Shown in pieces: positions 44,251 to 54,680 of a stretch of 64,000 nucleotides of DNA. Position 1 is the first letter of the stretch; each line of letters opens with the position of its first letter. Under the pieces are notes generated by a model, which had not been told where the DNA came from, ran no database searches, and saw nothing but the letters and a program-made list of their open reading frames with translations. A program made the translations under genes and the position numbers. This stretch comes from Euborellia annulipes (Eukaryota; Arthropoda; Insecta; Dermaptera; Anisolabididae). The stretch lies in the NCBI GenBank assembly GCA_023213315.1, contig JAKCPI010005022.1, forward strand, positions 47,270-111,269, read 5' to 3'.

Positions 44251-45125
44251 GGCAACATTAATTAAAATCAAATTTCCTCAATATGAGAACACAAAAGCTA
44301 CAAGTTGGCTTGAAAAATAGAGAGCGTCCTTTGTGCTCTGTGACCAGCTTTCTGGTTGTATGACTAGGAGCTGTGAGATGAGCTACTTAGCAGTTGCAAA
44401 ACGAAGAGAGCACGCATTCGACTGACCCTTTAAACAGTCATCAATAGATCCTTTAGTGCTGTGGCCAGTCGGTACCCTCACTTGAACTCAAGATCCTTCC
44501 TTAACATCTTAACACTTGCATTGAAACAAGAAATATTCCAATTTGGCAGGCGCGGCCCCCTGGTGTTTTTATAAAATTAATTCTTTGTTCTTTTTTTTCC
44601 TTGTCCATTTCCATTTATATATAAAAGAAATCTTGATGCTTAAGAGAGAATCATCATTTCGCTTTATTTATTAAAAATTTCTTTTTAAGAAACAACAATA
44701 ATAACACCTTAAAGTATCAAATAATTCTGGGCCATCTGTGCAAAATTTTCTATACTATAAATTGGATAAACACTCTGAAATGAGTCATTTAGTTGTTTCA
44801 CACCGCAAGTCAATTAGCCATCTTGTTGTTTATAAAAATCTTTGCTTATACACTGACACTGACTGCACTCATATATATTTGTATTTTTTTTTCCTTTTCT
44901 TTTAACGAGAATTCTAATTATAATCTTTCCTTGATTTTATATAATTGCTGGATGATCCACTTGTCTGGAGCCGAATGTCATTTACACACACACACACACA
45001 CACACCCCCACTCACACACACGACAAAGTGAGGAAAAATAAATAGGTACACGCTGTTTGTAAAGTTTAGATATTTTTTTAAATCAATTTGAATTATTCAG
45101 TTAGGGAAGAGGCTTTGTTTAGTCT
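44251..45125. other. Unassigned DNA with a (CA)n run
   Basis: A non-repetitive, GC-balanced part lies at 44300-44530 and a CACACACA run at 44983-45002. No gene recognised. Confidence 0.4.
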
Positions 45126-45126
45126 A

Positions 45127-45615
45127 TACAAAAAATCTGGTGTGGCTGGTCGCACAGCACACAACTTTCTCTTACCCTCCGGCAAGAGAAAGTTGTGTTC
45201 TGTGCTTGTCACACCACTTTTTTTGTGTTGAAATATATTTAGTTTCCGACATATATTTGAATTCAAGATGTAAAATTTATAAGAATGGGAACATATTTAT
45301 ATTTTGTTACCCTGCCAACCATTTCTGCTACTTTCCTATGAAGTACAAAAGTAAAGTGATCTTCAAAAGATTTCAAGGTCAAAATGAGAATAAACATTTT
45401 AAAGAATTAAAATCGTTGGAGCAAATTTTGAGAAAATCGAAAAAATCTGAAAAGTACATCAGTAAAGTACTAGTATTTTTTTGGCCGATTTTGATTAAAA
45501 GCTTATTTGCACAGAGGTGTTTAACTTAAATATAAAATTTCTACCTCTTAGTTCAATTCCTCCATGCTTTAAATTGAACACACAGACAGACAGACAGACA
45601 GACGGACAAACAGGC
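45127..45615 (-). repeat. HINE lacking its 5' end
   Basis: 3' foldback with CCTCCGGCAAGAGAAAGTTG. The X-box is degraded (GTTACCCTGCCAAC near 45307), and part of the block before ATCGTTGGAGC is lost. The microsatellite is (CAGA)n. The 5' end is replaced by C-rich sequence. Confidence 0.8.
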
Positions 45616-45680
45616 CTCTCTTCCCATTAACTCCCCCTCCCCCTCCCCACCGAAGGAAATTTTTATTATATTGTTCACCA

Positions 45681-46152
45681 CAGGGGCGCATATAGAAATT
45701 TTTTTTCGGGGGGAGGGCTGATCTCGAAAATTTTTTCTGCAAAAAATTTTGTTTTTCGCAGAACCAAAGTTTTCCGCCCTGCGAAAATTTTTTTGATTTC
45801 GCGGAAATTTCCTCTTTTGCGGAACCAAAATTTTTTACCTTTTTTTTTAGAGAAGCAACATTTTGCCCACCCGCGGAACCGAAATTTTTTTCATGTGCCG
45901 TTCGCGGAACATTCCCCTCTTTCGCGGAACCGGGAATTTTTCTCGGCCGCTTAAAAATTTTAGCTTTTTTTTGAGATACGATATTTTGCCCATCCGCGGA
46001 ACAATCCCTATTTTGCGGTACCTTAATTTTCGTGCTGCGGGGCCCAGCAAACATTTCGGGGGGCCCATTATTCTCTCGATACCCTATGTGTGTATATGCA
46101 TTCAGAAAATTTCGGGGGGGGCCTCGCCCCCCCCCCTTATATACGCCCCCTG
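45681..46152. mobile_element. hAT-like element, CAGGGGCG ends
   Basis: CAGGGGCGCATATAGAAATT at the left and TTATATACGCCCCCTG at the right are inverted ends. Flanking 8-mers GTTCACCA (45673-45680) and TTTCACCA (46153-46160) differ at one base, consistent with an old hAT duplication. The interior is built of GCGGAACCAAAATTTTTT-type phrases as in 25846-26459. Its 100-160 codon frames are products of this repetition. Confidence 0.7.
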
Positions 46153-46930
46153 TTTCACCATTTCTAAAGGAACAAATGTGCCAAGTTTCAACACTTGGGA
46201 AAATTTTTCCATTATCAAAGGAATTTTTGGCCTGCTTTTCCTGGATTGTAGACCCCTATAGGATATAAAATAAGTCTTATTTTATATCAGCGGATTTAGT
46301 AATTATTTTAATGATATTTCGAGTTTTCTTTTCTTATTCGAATTTCATACGCCATTAGTAAGTAGGAGCTCCCACCTAAAAATCGAGTATGGGCTAAGCA
46401 TTCCCTCCTTGCCAGTCTTGTTCATTCCTTTTCCTGTTGGTTGCATCTTTTTACTTTTTTTCTCCTACACTCATCTCAAATAAAAAGAAGAATAGTTAAT
46501 CGATTGTATTTGCTATACTTTTGTTAATATTTGCTTGCGTCAAATTGTCGCACTCCTCATTTTATTTTATAACACAAACGTTTGTGCTATACTTAAGAGC
46601 GTTTAAGTATACATAAAAGTTTCTGGGAAGTCCTTCTTTATATCCTAGAAATCTTGTCTTTATCAGATGTTAACAAAATATTTACATCAGTGATTTTTTC
46701 GAAACTGACGTCCTTTACTAATCAGTATTTGATTTAAGATTATATATTGAGGAGGGGCTTTATACAAATAAGATTATTAATAAAATATAATGAAAAAAAA
46801 ATCACAAAACTTTCTTTTACACCAATTTTAATTTTCGCAGAGACAGATGGTATAATTAATTTTGCTTCAAGGGGGGGATAATTCACCTAACTGGATTTAA
46901 CACCTATTCGGTTAAACGAATTCTCCAGAA
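46153..46930. other. AT-rich DNA, nothing recognised
   Basis: No gene or element ends recognised. Confidence 0.4.
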
Positions 46931-46932
46931 TT

Positions 46933-47185
46933 AATTTTTACTTTCTCTTACCTCTATATATTTTAATATATACCGAGGTTGAAATTTTATATTTATGTTA
47001 AGCACCCCCTGGGACGTGACACGAAGCATTTGAACCAAATCGACCAAAGAGTAGGCTACTAGTACTTTACTGATGCACTTTTTCAGTTTTTTTCTATTTT
47101 TTCAAAATTTTACCTAACGATTTTGATTAAAATTCAAAAATCAATTCTCATTTCCTCTCAAAATTGTTTGAAGCACACTTCAGGC
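46933..47185 (+). repeat. HINE fragment, first block deleted
   Basis: TTTTTACTTTCTCTTACC and part of the hairpin join directly to GAGGTTGAAATTTTATATTT and the second block, ending at CTCAAAATTGTTTGAAGCAC. Confidence 0.75.
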
Positions 47186-47603
47186 CTACTCCTGTTCTTC
47201 ACATACTTCATATCCCGACAGCCCCGGGACCCTATTTGGTGTTTATTACTTAGCAAGGCGAGTTTTCTTTCTCCCGGAAAGCATATTTCCTTCTATAATC
47301 TATAATGTCTAGTAACTATTATTTATTTATTTAGGTCATTTTTTTATTGAATTCTTTCCACCTGTGATACGAATCATTTAATTTATTATCTTTAAAATGA
47401 TTAAGAATTTCAAGATTTGTATTTAATTTTCAAAGAAATCAATCAGAAATAAATGATTTTTTTTTGTCTAATGCAATAAATTATTTTACCTGTTATTTTG
47501 TAATCTTTTGAAATAATGAGTGGATAAACCTGAGCAAGTGATAAGATAATTCTTGAATATTTATTAGTTGTAAAAACATAAATTATGAATAGAAAAGGTT
47601 TTT

Positions 47604-48278
47604 ACTTTCTCTTACCTCTATATATATGTTAATATATATAGAGAGAGAAAGTATTGGATTCATGTCAAAAATTCGATGTCGAGATTTTGATGGATCTTCA
47701 CGTTTTGAGGTCCCCTGAATCCAAAAAAGTGGTTTTCGCGACATGGTCTGTCTGTGTGTCTGTGTGTCTGTCTGTGTGTGTGTCTGTGAACAAAATATCT
47801 CAAGAACGAAAAGAGCTAGGAGGTTGAAATTTTATATTTAAGTTAGGCACCCCCATGGGACGTGATACGAAGCTTTTGAACAAAATCGACCAAAGAGTAC
47901 TAGTACTTTACTGATTCACTTTTTCAGTTTTTTTTTGATTTTCTCTAAATTTGCTCCAACGATTTTTTTTAAAATTCAAAAATCAATTATTTTTTAGATT
48001 CTCAATAAAATGTATATTCTCATTTTGTGATTGAAATCTTCTGAAGACCACTTTACTCTTGTACTCCATAGAAAAGATAGGAGAAATGGTTGCCATGGTA
48101 ACAAAATATAAATATTTTGCCATACTTATAAATTTTACATCTTGAAAATCGAATGTACCGTACTGTCGGAAACTAAATACATGTCGACACAAAAAATCTG
48201 GTGTGACAAGCACAGAACACAACTTTCGATTACCGAAGGTAAGAGAAAGTTGTGTGCTGTGCGCCAGTCACACCAGAT
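47604..48278 (+). repeat. HINE repeat, best reference copy
   Basis: 675 bp. Order: 5' hairpin ACTTTCTCTTACC...GAGAGAGAAAGT (47604-47651); block 1 with ATTCGATGTCGAGATTTTGA, GAGGTCCCCTGAATCC and GTGGTTTTCGCGACATGG; microsatellite (GTCT/GTGT, about 47744-47790); block 2 with ATATCTCAAGAACGAAAAGA, GCTAGGAGGTTGAAATTTTA and AGTACTAGTACTTTACTGA; X-box GTTGCCATGGTAAC (48089-48102); 3' foldback AATCTGGTGTGAC...GTCACACCAGATT (about 48195-48278). T runs flank both ends. The 5' terminal word CTTTCTCTTACC recurs inside the 3' foldback. Drosophila INE-1 and other Helentron-associated elements share this order and a similar CTCA-GAAC-AAAAGCTAG phrase. There is no coding capacity; replication would depend on a Helentron Rep/helicase elsewhere. 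Confidence 0.9.
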
Positions 48279-48309
48279 TTTTTTTTAAATCATTATCATA
48301 AAATCTATA

Positions 48310-49040
48310 AAAATCTCGCACAGCACACAACTTTCTCTTACCTTCGGGAATTGAAAGTTGTGTTCCGTGCTTGTCACACCAGATTTTCTGTGAGGTCATA
48401 TAATATTTAGTTTCCAACAGTATATCAGAATTCAAGACGTAAAATCCATAAACAGGAAAATTGTTATATTTTGTTACCATGGCAACTTTCCTATGAGGGA
48501 GGTTTCAAATGTAAAGTATGCTTCAAACATTTTTGAGCGTGAAATGAGAATATACATTTTAAAGAAATATTAAAAAAAAAAAATTGATTTATGAATTTTA
48601 ATCAAAATCGTTAGAAATATACATCAGTTAGGCCTAAGTATATAATACTTTTTGGCCGATATTATTTAAAAGCTTCGTGATTCGTGCCCAGTGGGGTACC
48701 ACTATTAAATATCCTTTTTTATGTAGAAAGATTCTCAACGAAGTTATTTCTTATCGAACTTGCTGCAGCTTCTTTCGTTTCACAGGTTTTCGGTGTTAGG
48801 AATAAAACAATTTAAAAAAACTATTTTATTTTTATTTTTTCAAGTGGGCCGACTGAAAAAAATGTTAAAACTGTTAAAAATGCATTCAGTCGGCCCACTT
48901 GAAAAAATAAAAATAAAATAGTTTTTTTAAATTGTTTTATTCCTAACACCGAAAACCTGTGAAACGAAAGAAGCTGCAGCAAGTTCGATATTAAATATCC
49001 TCCTAAATATTCCTTCTGGAGATATTTTATTCACACACAC
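48310..49040 (-). repeat. HINE split by a foldback element
   Basis: 3' foldback without its outermost bases, a perfect X-box (48473-48486), and a shortened block 2 reaching GGGGTACCACTATTAAATAT. It is interrupted at 48715-48988 and resumes with CTTCTGGAGATATTTTATTC. Confidence 0.75.
48715..48988. repeat. Foldback element with 12-bp duplication
   Basis: Inverted arms of about 120 bp (GAACTTGCTGCAGCTTCTTT ... and complement) surround a short spacer at about 48872 (ACTGAAAAAAATGTTAAAAC). TATTAAATATCC borders the insert at 48703-48714 and 48989-49000 inside a HINE. It lacks the GAAAC core of the other foldbacks. Confidence 0.7.
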
Positions 49041-49111
49041 GTTTCTATATCATCATATCAGAGTTGTGGTAATGCCATTATTTCGATTTAATTCCAATTA
49101 ATGAAGTTTTA

Positions 49112-49137
49112 TCTATACTATTATATAAAAGACAATC

Positions 49138-49174
<37 letters not shown>

Positions 49175-49933
49175 AACGCATAGACTCCGAAACTACTGGA
49201 CCGATTTTCATGGAGTTTTTTTTAATGGGTAGGGAATTTTCGGGGGTGGTTTTAGGCTATCATTATATCGAATTAGGGGTAGGGAACCCCCCCTTTTTGG
49301 GGGTTATCAATTACCCCATAGCAAAGCATTGGAAAACAGGATCTAACTCGCTTTATGAAAAATATATTTATCAAATCTTTAAAATGAAAAATAAAAACTC
49401 TTCCTCCCCCTAACAATTCGACATTTGAAAAGATTTTTCCGCTCTGCGCCCCCCCCCCCCACCCCCTAAAATTTTATTTTTTTTATTTTTCATTCGATTT
49501 TAATAAAATTTAAAATGACGCTTTCTTAGGGTGTAAATAATTGAAAAATGGTATTTTAGACCTCAGAAAGTTCAATCACCCCCCTGCCCCCCCTGAAATT
49601 TATTTTTCATTCGATTTTAATAAAATTTAAAATGACGCTTTCTTAGGGTGTAAATAATTGAAAAATGGTATTTTAGACATCAGAAAGTTCAATCACCCCC
49701 CTGCCCCCCCTGAAATTTATTTTTCATTCGTTTTTAATAAATTTTAAAATTACGCTTCCTTAGGGTGTAAATAATTGAAAAATATATTAATCAAATATTT
49801 AAAATAAAAAATAAAAACTCTTTTTCATAATTAATTAAAATACATTTATCTGGACAACTCTTAGTCATATCCCGAGACGCCGCCCGCCAGGGCTACGGGG
49901 TAGGGTTGCCGAAGGCAACCCTACCGCAGCTAG
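49112..49933 (+). mobile_element. Non-autonomous Helitron
   Basis: Starts TCTATACTATTATATAAAAG after an A. It contains (GTCT)n and AGACTCCGAAACTACTGGAC followed by CGATTTTCATGG, the phrase typical of animal Helitron 5' regions. It ends with hairpin TAGGGTTGCC-GAA-GGCAACCCTA then CCGCAGCTAG before T. Length is 822 bp. It has a 117-bp tandem repeat inside and no Rep/helicase gene. Confidence 0.85.
49491..49800 (+). repeat. 117-bp tandem repeat inside the Helitron
   Basis: CATTCGATTTTAATAAAATT starts at 49491 and 49608, and with small changes at 49725, giving an exact 117-bp period and about 2.6 units. Units 1 and 2 are almost identical. Confidence 0.88.
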
Positions 49934-50049
49934 TTAGAATATATTTGCTACTTGCTTAGTCTGAGAGTTCAAATGTAGACCTACATGACCCCCAATCGTT
50001 AATATTTAAACATCATTTTTTTTTAACAAACTTCTCTTTTCTTTTTCAG

Positions 50050-50109
50050 TTATTTACAAGAAGCTAAAGAAAAGCAGGAGATCGTCTCTCTCTCCGCAAA
50101 CTACAGAAT
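50050..50109 (+). CDS. Candidate internal coding exon, unknown protein
   Basis: 60 nt between a strong acceptor (TTCTCTTTTCTTTTTCAG|T) and a strong donor (AAT|GTGAGTAA). Joined in phase to 38702-38814 it reads on as YKKLKKSRRSSLSPQ and TTE, a basic then serine-rich stretch that looks like a real, probably disordered or regulatory, protein segment. A length divisible by three means skipping would keep the frame. The next exon is not visible within the window. Confidence 0.38.
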
Positions 50110-50114
50110 GTGAG

Positions 50115-51300
50115 TAATAAACAAATTTATTTATTATGCATTTTATGCAAATGTACACCTTCTCTTATGCCTATAAATACTACACAGCTCAGCAGAACGC
50201 AGCTGCCCATTGAGTTGCTCAGCTCCCCTTTATTTTAATGCCTATTTGTAAATTCTTTCATTTTTAAAGCGATTTAAATACGGTCGGCACCAATACCTTT
50301 TTTAGTGAAATAAAAAAGAGAATTATGGAATAACTTATACACTGACACGTTGGGTTGCGGTTACTCTGAGTGGATTGAGGACTAGCTATCATGGGTGATA
50401 ATACTGAGGTAGCTTCCCGTCTTCTGCTTCATCTCAAATAGAGTAGGATAATTTTTTGCCCAGAGGTGTATTTGAACTCGCCTTGTCTTCTTTATAAGCT
50501 TAACTGCTTTATCCCCTCGGCTAATCGCCTCCTCAATATACCAGGTTTAGATATTTGAAAATGCGTTTTATCAGTGGGCGTTCAACAGCTTTCTTCATTT
50601 GGACTACCCATCCAAATGTTGCTCGCCCCTTGGCATCGTTTATCTTTTCTGCCAAACTCAACATTAAAAAGTAAAAAAGGTGATGAGGGGGGTTCCAGAA
50701 GCGTGAGCTTTCAGATAAGAACATAATTTTTTATGGAATTTCTCATACAATGGTCTAATTTTTATTTTAAGGCCCTTTAAGCAGTTTAAATTTTTTTTTA
50801 ATTTTTCCATTACGTTTGAATTACGCAAAAATAGAAAAAACCAACCTAATCAACTATTGTTTTATTTAATCTATTTAAAAATTTATTGCAAAATATATTT
50901 TATTCATTCGGAATATATTTCGCTAGGTTACGTTAGAAGAAAAAACATGTAGACTGATTATTTAAAATCAAATCTTGTCTATTTTCAAAAATAATTAAAA
51001 ATAAAAAAATTATAATATGTAGGAAATAAATTTATTTTAGTTTGAAATTAATATTAATGAGATCATAAATTAAATAAAGAAACTTCTTGAAGAAAAGAAA
51101 AAAAATTAAATAAATAACCATGATTAAAGAAGAGAATAAATGCAACTGCCGAATAAAAGGGTTCGAAGAAATAAATAACATTTTTTGGCAAATATTTTGT
51201 CCTGTGTTTAATGCGCAGGGGTTTGCCGGCGTCAACTTGTCCGAATTGTTTGTCAAATAGGGTGATAAGGGTTCGGAGCAATAATCAAGTAGAGCAGTTA
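50115..51300. other. AT-rich DNA, nothing recognised
   Basis: No element ends, tRNA-like sequence or further splice-bounded open segment recognised. Confidence 0.4.
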
Positions 51301-51310
51301 GTTAACCTTA

Positions 51311-51645
51311 TCATCATACTATAATATAAAGCGCTAGCCACTGACTTCCGTTTTATGTTTCTGTTTACCACTCTCACAGAGGAAGTGGAGTCAGTGAGGG
51401 AAATTTAAAGCTTTAAAATTTTGCAATTGCAAAATTCCCAAACAGTGAGCAAGAATAAATTTGATGCATTTGCTCGCCGAAGGTGTGCAAGGGGGTCCAG
51501 GGGCCGAAGCGAAATTGCTCCTCTGGAGGGGTGGGGGGGGCATGGATTGTGGCCGGCAACCTAGGATAAAGATAATCCGCCCGCCGCGAAATTGTGGAGT
51601 TCTGGTTGGAGTCAAGAGAGCGCAGTTTTTGCACAATCATTAATA
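51311..51645 (+). mobile_element. Possible Helitron fragment
   Basis: TCATCATACTATAATATAAAG looks like a Helitron 5' start, and GCAAGGGGGTCCAGGGGCC (about 51487) matches the subterminal phrase of the Helitron at 24730. No terminal hairpin with CTAG was found. Confidence 0.3.
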
Positions 51646-51913
51646 CAAACTCATCTCGCTAATTTGCTATCTTGAATGATATAACGAGCAGTCTATTTGA
51701 GCGTTGATTGAGGGAATACCATTTTTTCCAAACAAAGCTCCACCTAGTTTAAATATTTCAATTACAGGCAATTTATAAATTTACTATAGGCTGCCATTAT
51801 TATTCAGTCTTATCCATTTATATCAAATAGGTATCCAATTGATCTAAATTAATTTACATTAAATTTAAACTCTATATTAGTCTATAAGTAGATATAATTA
51901 ATAAAAAAAAAAC

Positions 51914-51988
51914 TCTAGGTGATATGTTTCAATATATTTATCAGTATTTCGACACCCTTCACAACTACATTGAAACATATCACCTAGT
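51914..51988. repeat. Small foldback
   Basis: CTAGGTGATATGTTTCAAT (51915) and ATTGAAACATATCACCTAG (51969) are exact complements around a spacer containing TATTTCGACACC. Confidence 0.7.
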
Positions 51989-51999
51989 GTTTTTGGTTA

Positions 52000-52700
52000 A
52001 TTTTCATTAAATTCACCTCAATAAATTTTCATCTGTCTGAATTGTCTAAACGTCTCTTATAGGACTTCGGTAATGACTTTTTCCGCCTTAATGATCGTCA
52101 TAACCCTGACTGAAATTTCGGTTGATGGCAAATCATGCGCTATATTAATATTCTCTCATTATTTCAATCCTCTCTCCCCCCTCCCCACTTTAGAGTTTTG
52201 TATAGCCTGGCCCCCGAAAATCCTAATATGGTGAAATTAGGAATTTAAAGTCTTAAGAGAATCGAACAGACCCTGGTAAGCCAAAAAAGATCTCGGGCTC
52301 CCTCAATTTTTGAATAATTTCGCTTTGGTGGCCGAAGCTAGTTTGATTATAATTTTATCGTAAACTTACACTATTTTTCTGTCTATAGATCTTTTTCTTC
52401 TTATCCTTTCCCCGAAGGGGGAGGGGGGGGGGTCGTTTAAGTTGTTTGGCCATAAACATAAGCGAGCTAAAGAATTTTTTTTGACTCACTGTCAGTACAG
52501 CTCAATTGTGTTGATTTAAAAAATATATAAATTAAATAATCTGTTTAATATTCTCAAAGGATAATTAAAATGAGATTTGTTGCCTTAATAAAAAAAAAAA
52601 AACATTGTTTTTACGATAATTAATTAAAATAGTTTTTCCGCTGATTCCCATGTTCCCATGAATCAATGCCAGGCCACGTTTTTATGGGCTTTCTTGGCTC
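52000..52700. other. Unassigned DNA
   Basis: Contains a G tract near 52424. No gene or element ends are recognised. Confidence 0.4.
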
Positions 52701-52746
52701 CTTTTAAAGATAAATTGTTACTCTCTCGGACTTATGTTACGAGCTG

Positions 52747-52754
52747 TGACGTCA
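52747..52754. promoter_or_regulatory. Palindromic CRE site
   Basis: GCTGTGACGTCACCAGCGGCC holds a perfect TGACGTCA in non-repetitive DNA, next to CGGCCATTTG, a YY1-like word. Binding is inferred from the motif only. Confidence 0.35.
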
Positions 52755-52976
52755 CCAGCGGCCATTTGTTCATTGAACTTAGCCATTACTAGATAGACGA
52801 CTTGGTTCTTTACTTGTAACAGCCACCTTTTTGTTGCTTAAAAAATATGAACAAAATTGATATTATTGTAAATGGGCTTTATAATAAGCTTATAATAGAA
52901 ATTAGAAATAGGAACATTAAAGTTTTTGGCGATACAGGCCCACCGTAAACGTCTTGAGATTTCTTCAATAGTATTG

Positions 52977-53402
52977 TGTATAGCAGGTGGAAGAGACAAA
53001 TTATTTGTCTTTTATTTAGAAAAGTTAAATTGGCAGATCACGTGATTTCGGTTTCCATGAACCATTTTCAAGACCTGAAAAATTATAAAAGTTATTTTTT
53101 CTCATTGCCAAGAAACAAGCATACACCTTCCTTAATTAAAATTATAAAATTCCCGTTACATACATCATATATTTTTATATAAAAGAAAGGCAATAGGCAT
53201 CCCAAAACATTAATGTATTTCTTTTATTTATGATTTAAGAACGTATGATTGTTTTATGTATGATAATTTTGCAGGTCTTGAAAATGAATGGTTCATCAGA
53301 CCCGAAACCATGGGATGCGCATAATGGTCGGCCAACTTAACTTTTCCTAATAAAAGACAAATAATTTGCATCTTCAATAAATCACCCTTCCACCTGTTAT
53401 GT
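52977..53402. repeat. Foldback element of about 425 bp
   Basis: Diverged inverted arms (52977-53088 and 53268-53402) share AGGTGGAAGAGACAAATTAT, AAAGTTAAATTGGC and CATTTTCAAGACCTG in opposite directions. The right arm is longer by an inserted CATGGGATGCGCATAATGGT. Arms are less similar than in the other foldbacks, so it is older. Confidence 0.65.
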
Positions 53403-54110
53403 ATCAATATATGGACAAAAATTCTCTAGAGCGTATGCATTTTTATTAAATGTCTATAATTAAAATCCCTTAATGGGTTGGTTATTTTGGTTGACTATCT
53501 TTCTACACGAATAAATGAATAAAATGTATTTTATCGATTCTTGTTCTAAAGGTCAACCGTTCGCTTCCCGTAAATTATATTGACTACCAATTAATTAAGA
53601 AAAAATGCCCTCAGATGCGGAATTTTGCAAAAGCTAGAATTTTCATTTGAAGGCAGGCTCTTCCCCCTCTTGGAGTTGACAACTTTAGTAGGCCTACCAT
53701 GTTAGAACCAGGAAGGAAGTTACTTTTGTTTTCTTGTCCAATGAGAGAAGACACGAAACGTTCTAAACCCCAACAAGCTCTTTTGCTTTGTCCTGTCAGT
53801 TTTGAATTTCCAAATGGCCATTTCTATTTAAAAATTTGTAACTCTTTAGTACACAATGTTGTTGTAAAGGGAGCGTGAAAATTTCAATTTTAACGGACTT
53901 GTGAGGACCACTTGAGTTGACAAAAGTGACTGTTTACTTTAAGGAACAATATCTATTATGCATGGAGGTTTCGAAATAAAGATCAAGCAACTAATTTCCT
54001 TAACACCCTCTTTAGAGGGGTTTGAAAGGGAAATATTCAGAAAGGAATAAGGTTTTTGAAACTGAAATTATTCCTCCCCGATGTAAACAAAGAATAGCTT
54101 AGTACTAATC
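53403..54110. other. Unassigned DNA
   Basis: A TAGGCCTA palindrome lies at 53689-53696. No gene recognised. Confidence 0.4.
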
Positions 54111-54114
54111 AATT

Positions 54115-54560
54115 TTTTTTATTTTCTCTTACGTATAGGACTATACTGTGGATTTTTGTAAAAAATTTGATGTTAAGATTTGACGGAAATACACGTTTTG
54201 ATTCTAAAAAAATAGGCCCCGCAAATTATCACAAGAACCAAAAGAGCTAGCTACGAGGTTGAAATTTTATATTTAAGTAAAGCATCCTCCTGAGGAGTGA
54301 AAATAAGCTTTTGAACGAAATCTGTCAGAGACTAGTACTTTAAAAAGGTACTTTTTTTCGATTTTCTCTAAATTCGCTATAACGATTTTGATTAAAATTC
54401 ATAAATCAACTATTTTTTAGATGCTCTTTAAAATATATATTCTCATTTTGCACTTAAAATTGTTTGAAGCACACTTCACTCTTACTGTATACAGTATTCA
54501 CTGTACAGAAGGTAAAAATAAAGTTGTATGTTGTGCGGCCATGCACACCAGAATTTTTGG
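54115..54560 (+). repeat. Degenerate HINE
   Basis: TTTTCTCTTACG, TTGATGTTAAGATTTGACGG, GAGGTTGAAATTTTATATTT and a decayed foldback (GTTGTATGTTGTGCGGCCAT) mark an old copy. The microsatellite and X-box are lost. Confidence 0.65.
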
Positions 54561-54680
54561 AATTTAATTTAATTTATATTTTAAATAAAAAAATATCTCA
54601 GAAAACCTAACTGGTGTGATTAATTAAGCCTCTCTTAATATTATAATTTAGCTCAGGAAGATAAGTTAAAAAATTACAAA

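Noticed and set aside
45569..46261. Frames of 161 (-) and 132 (+) codons
   Set aside because: They lie in the hAT-like element 45681-46152 and consist of the same boxed repeats on both strands.
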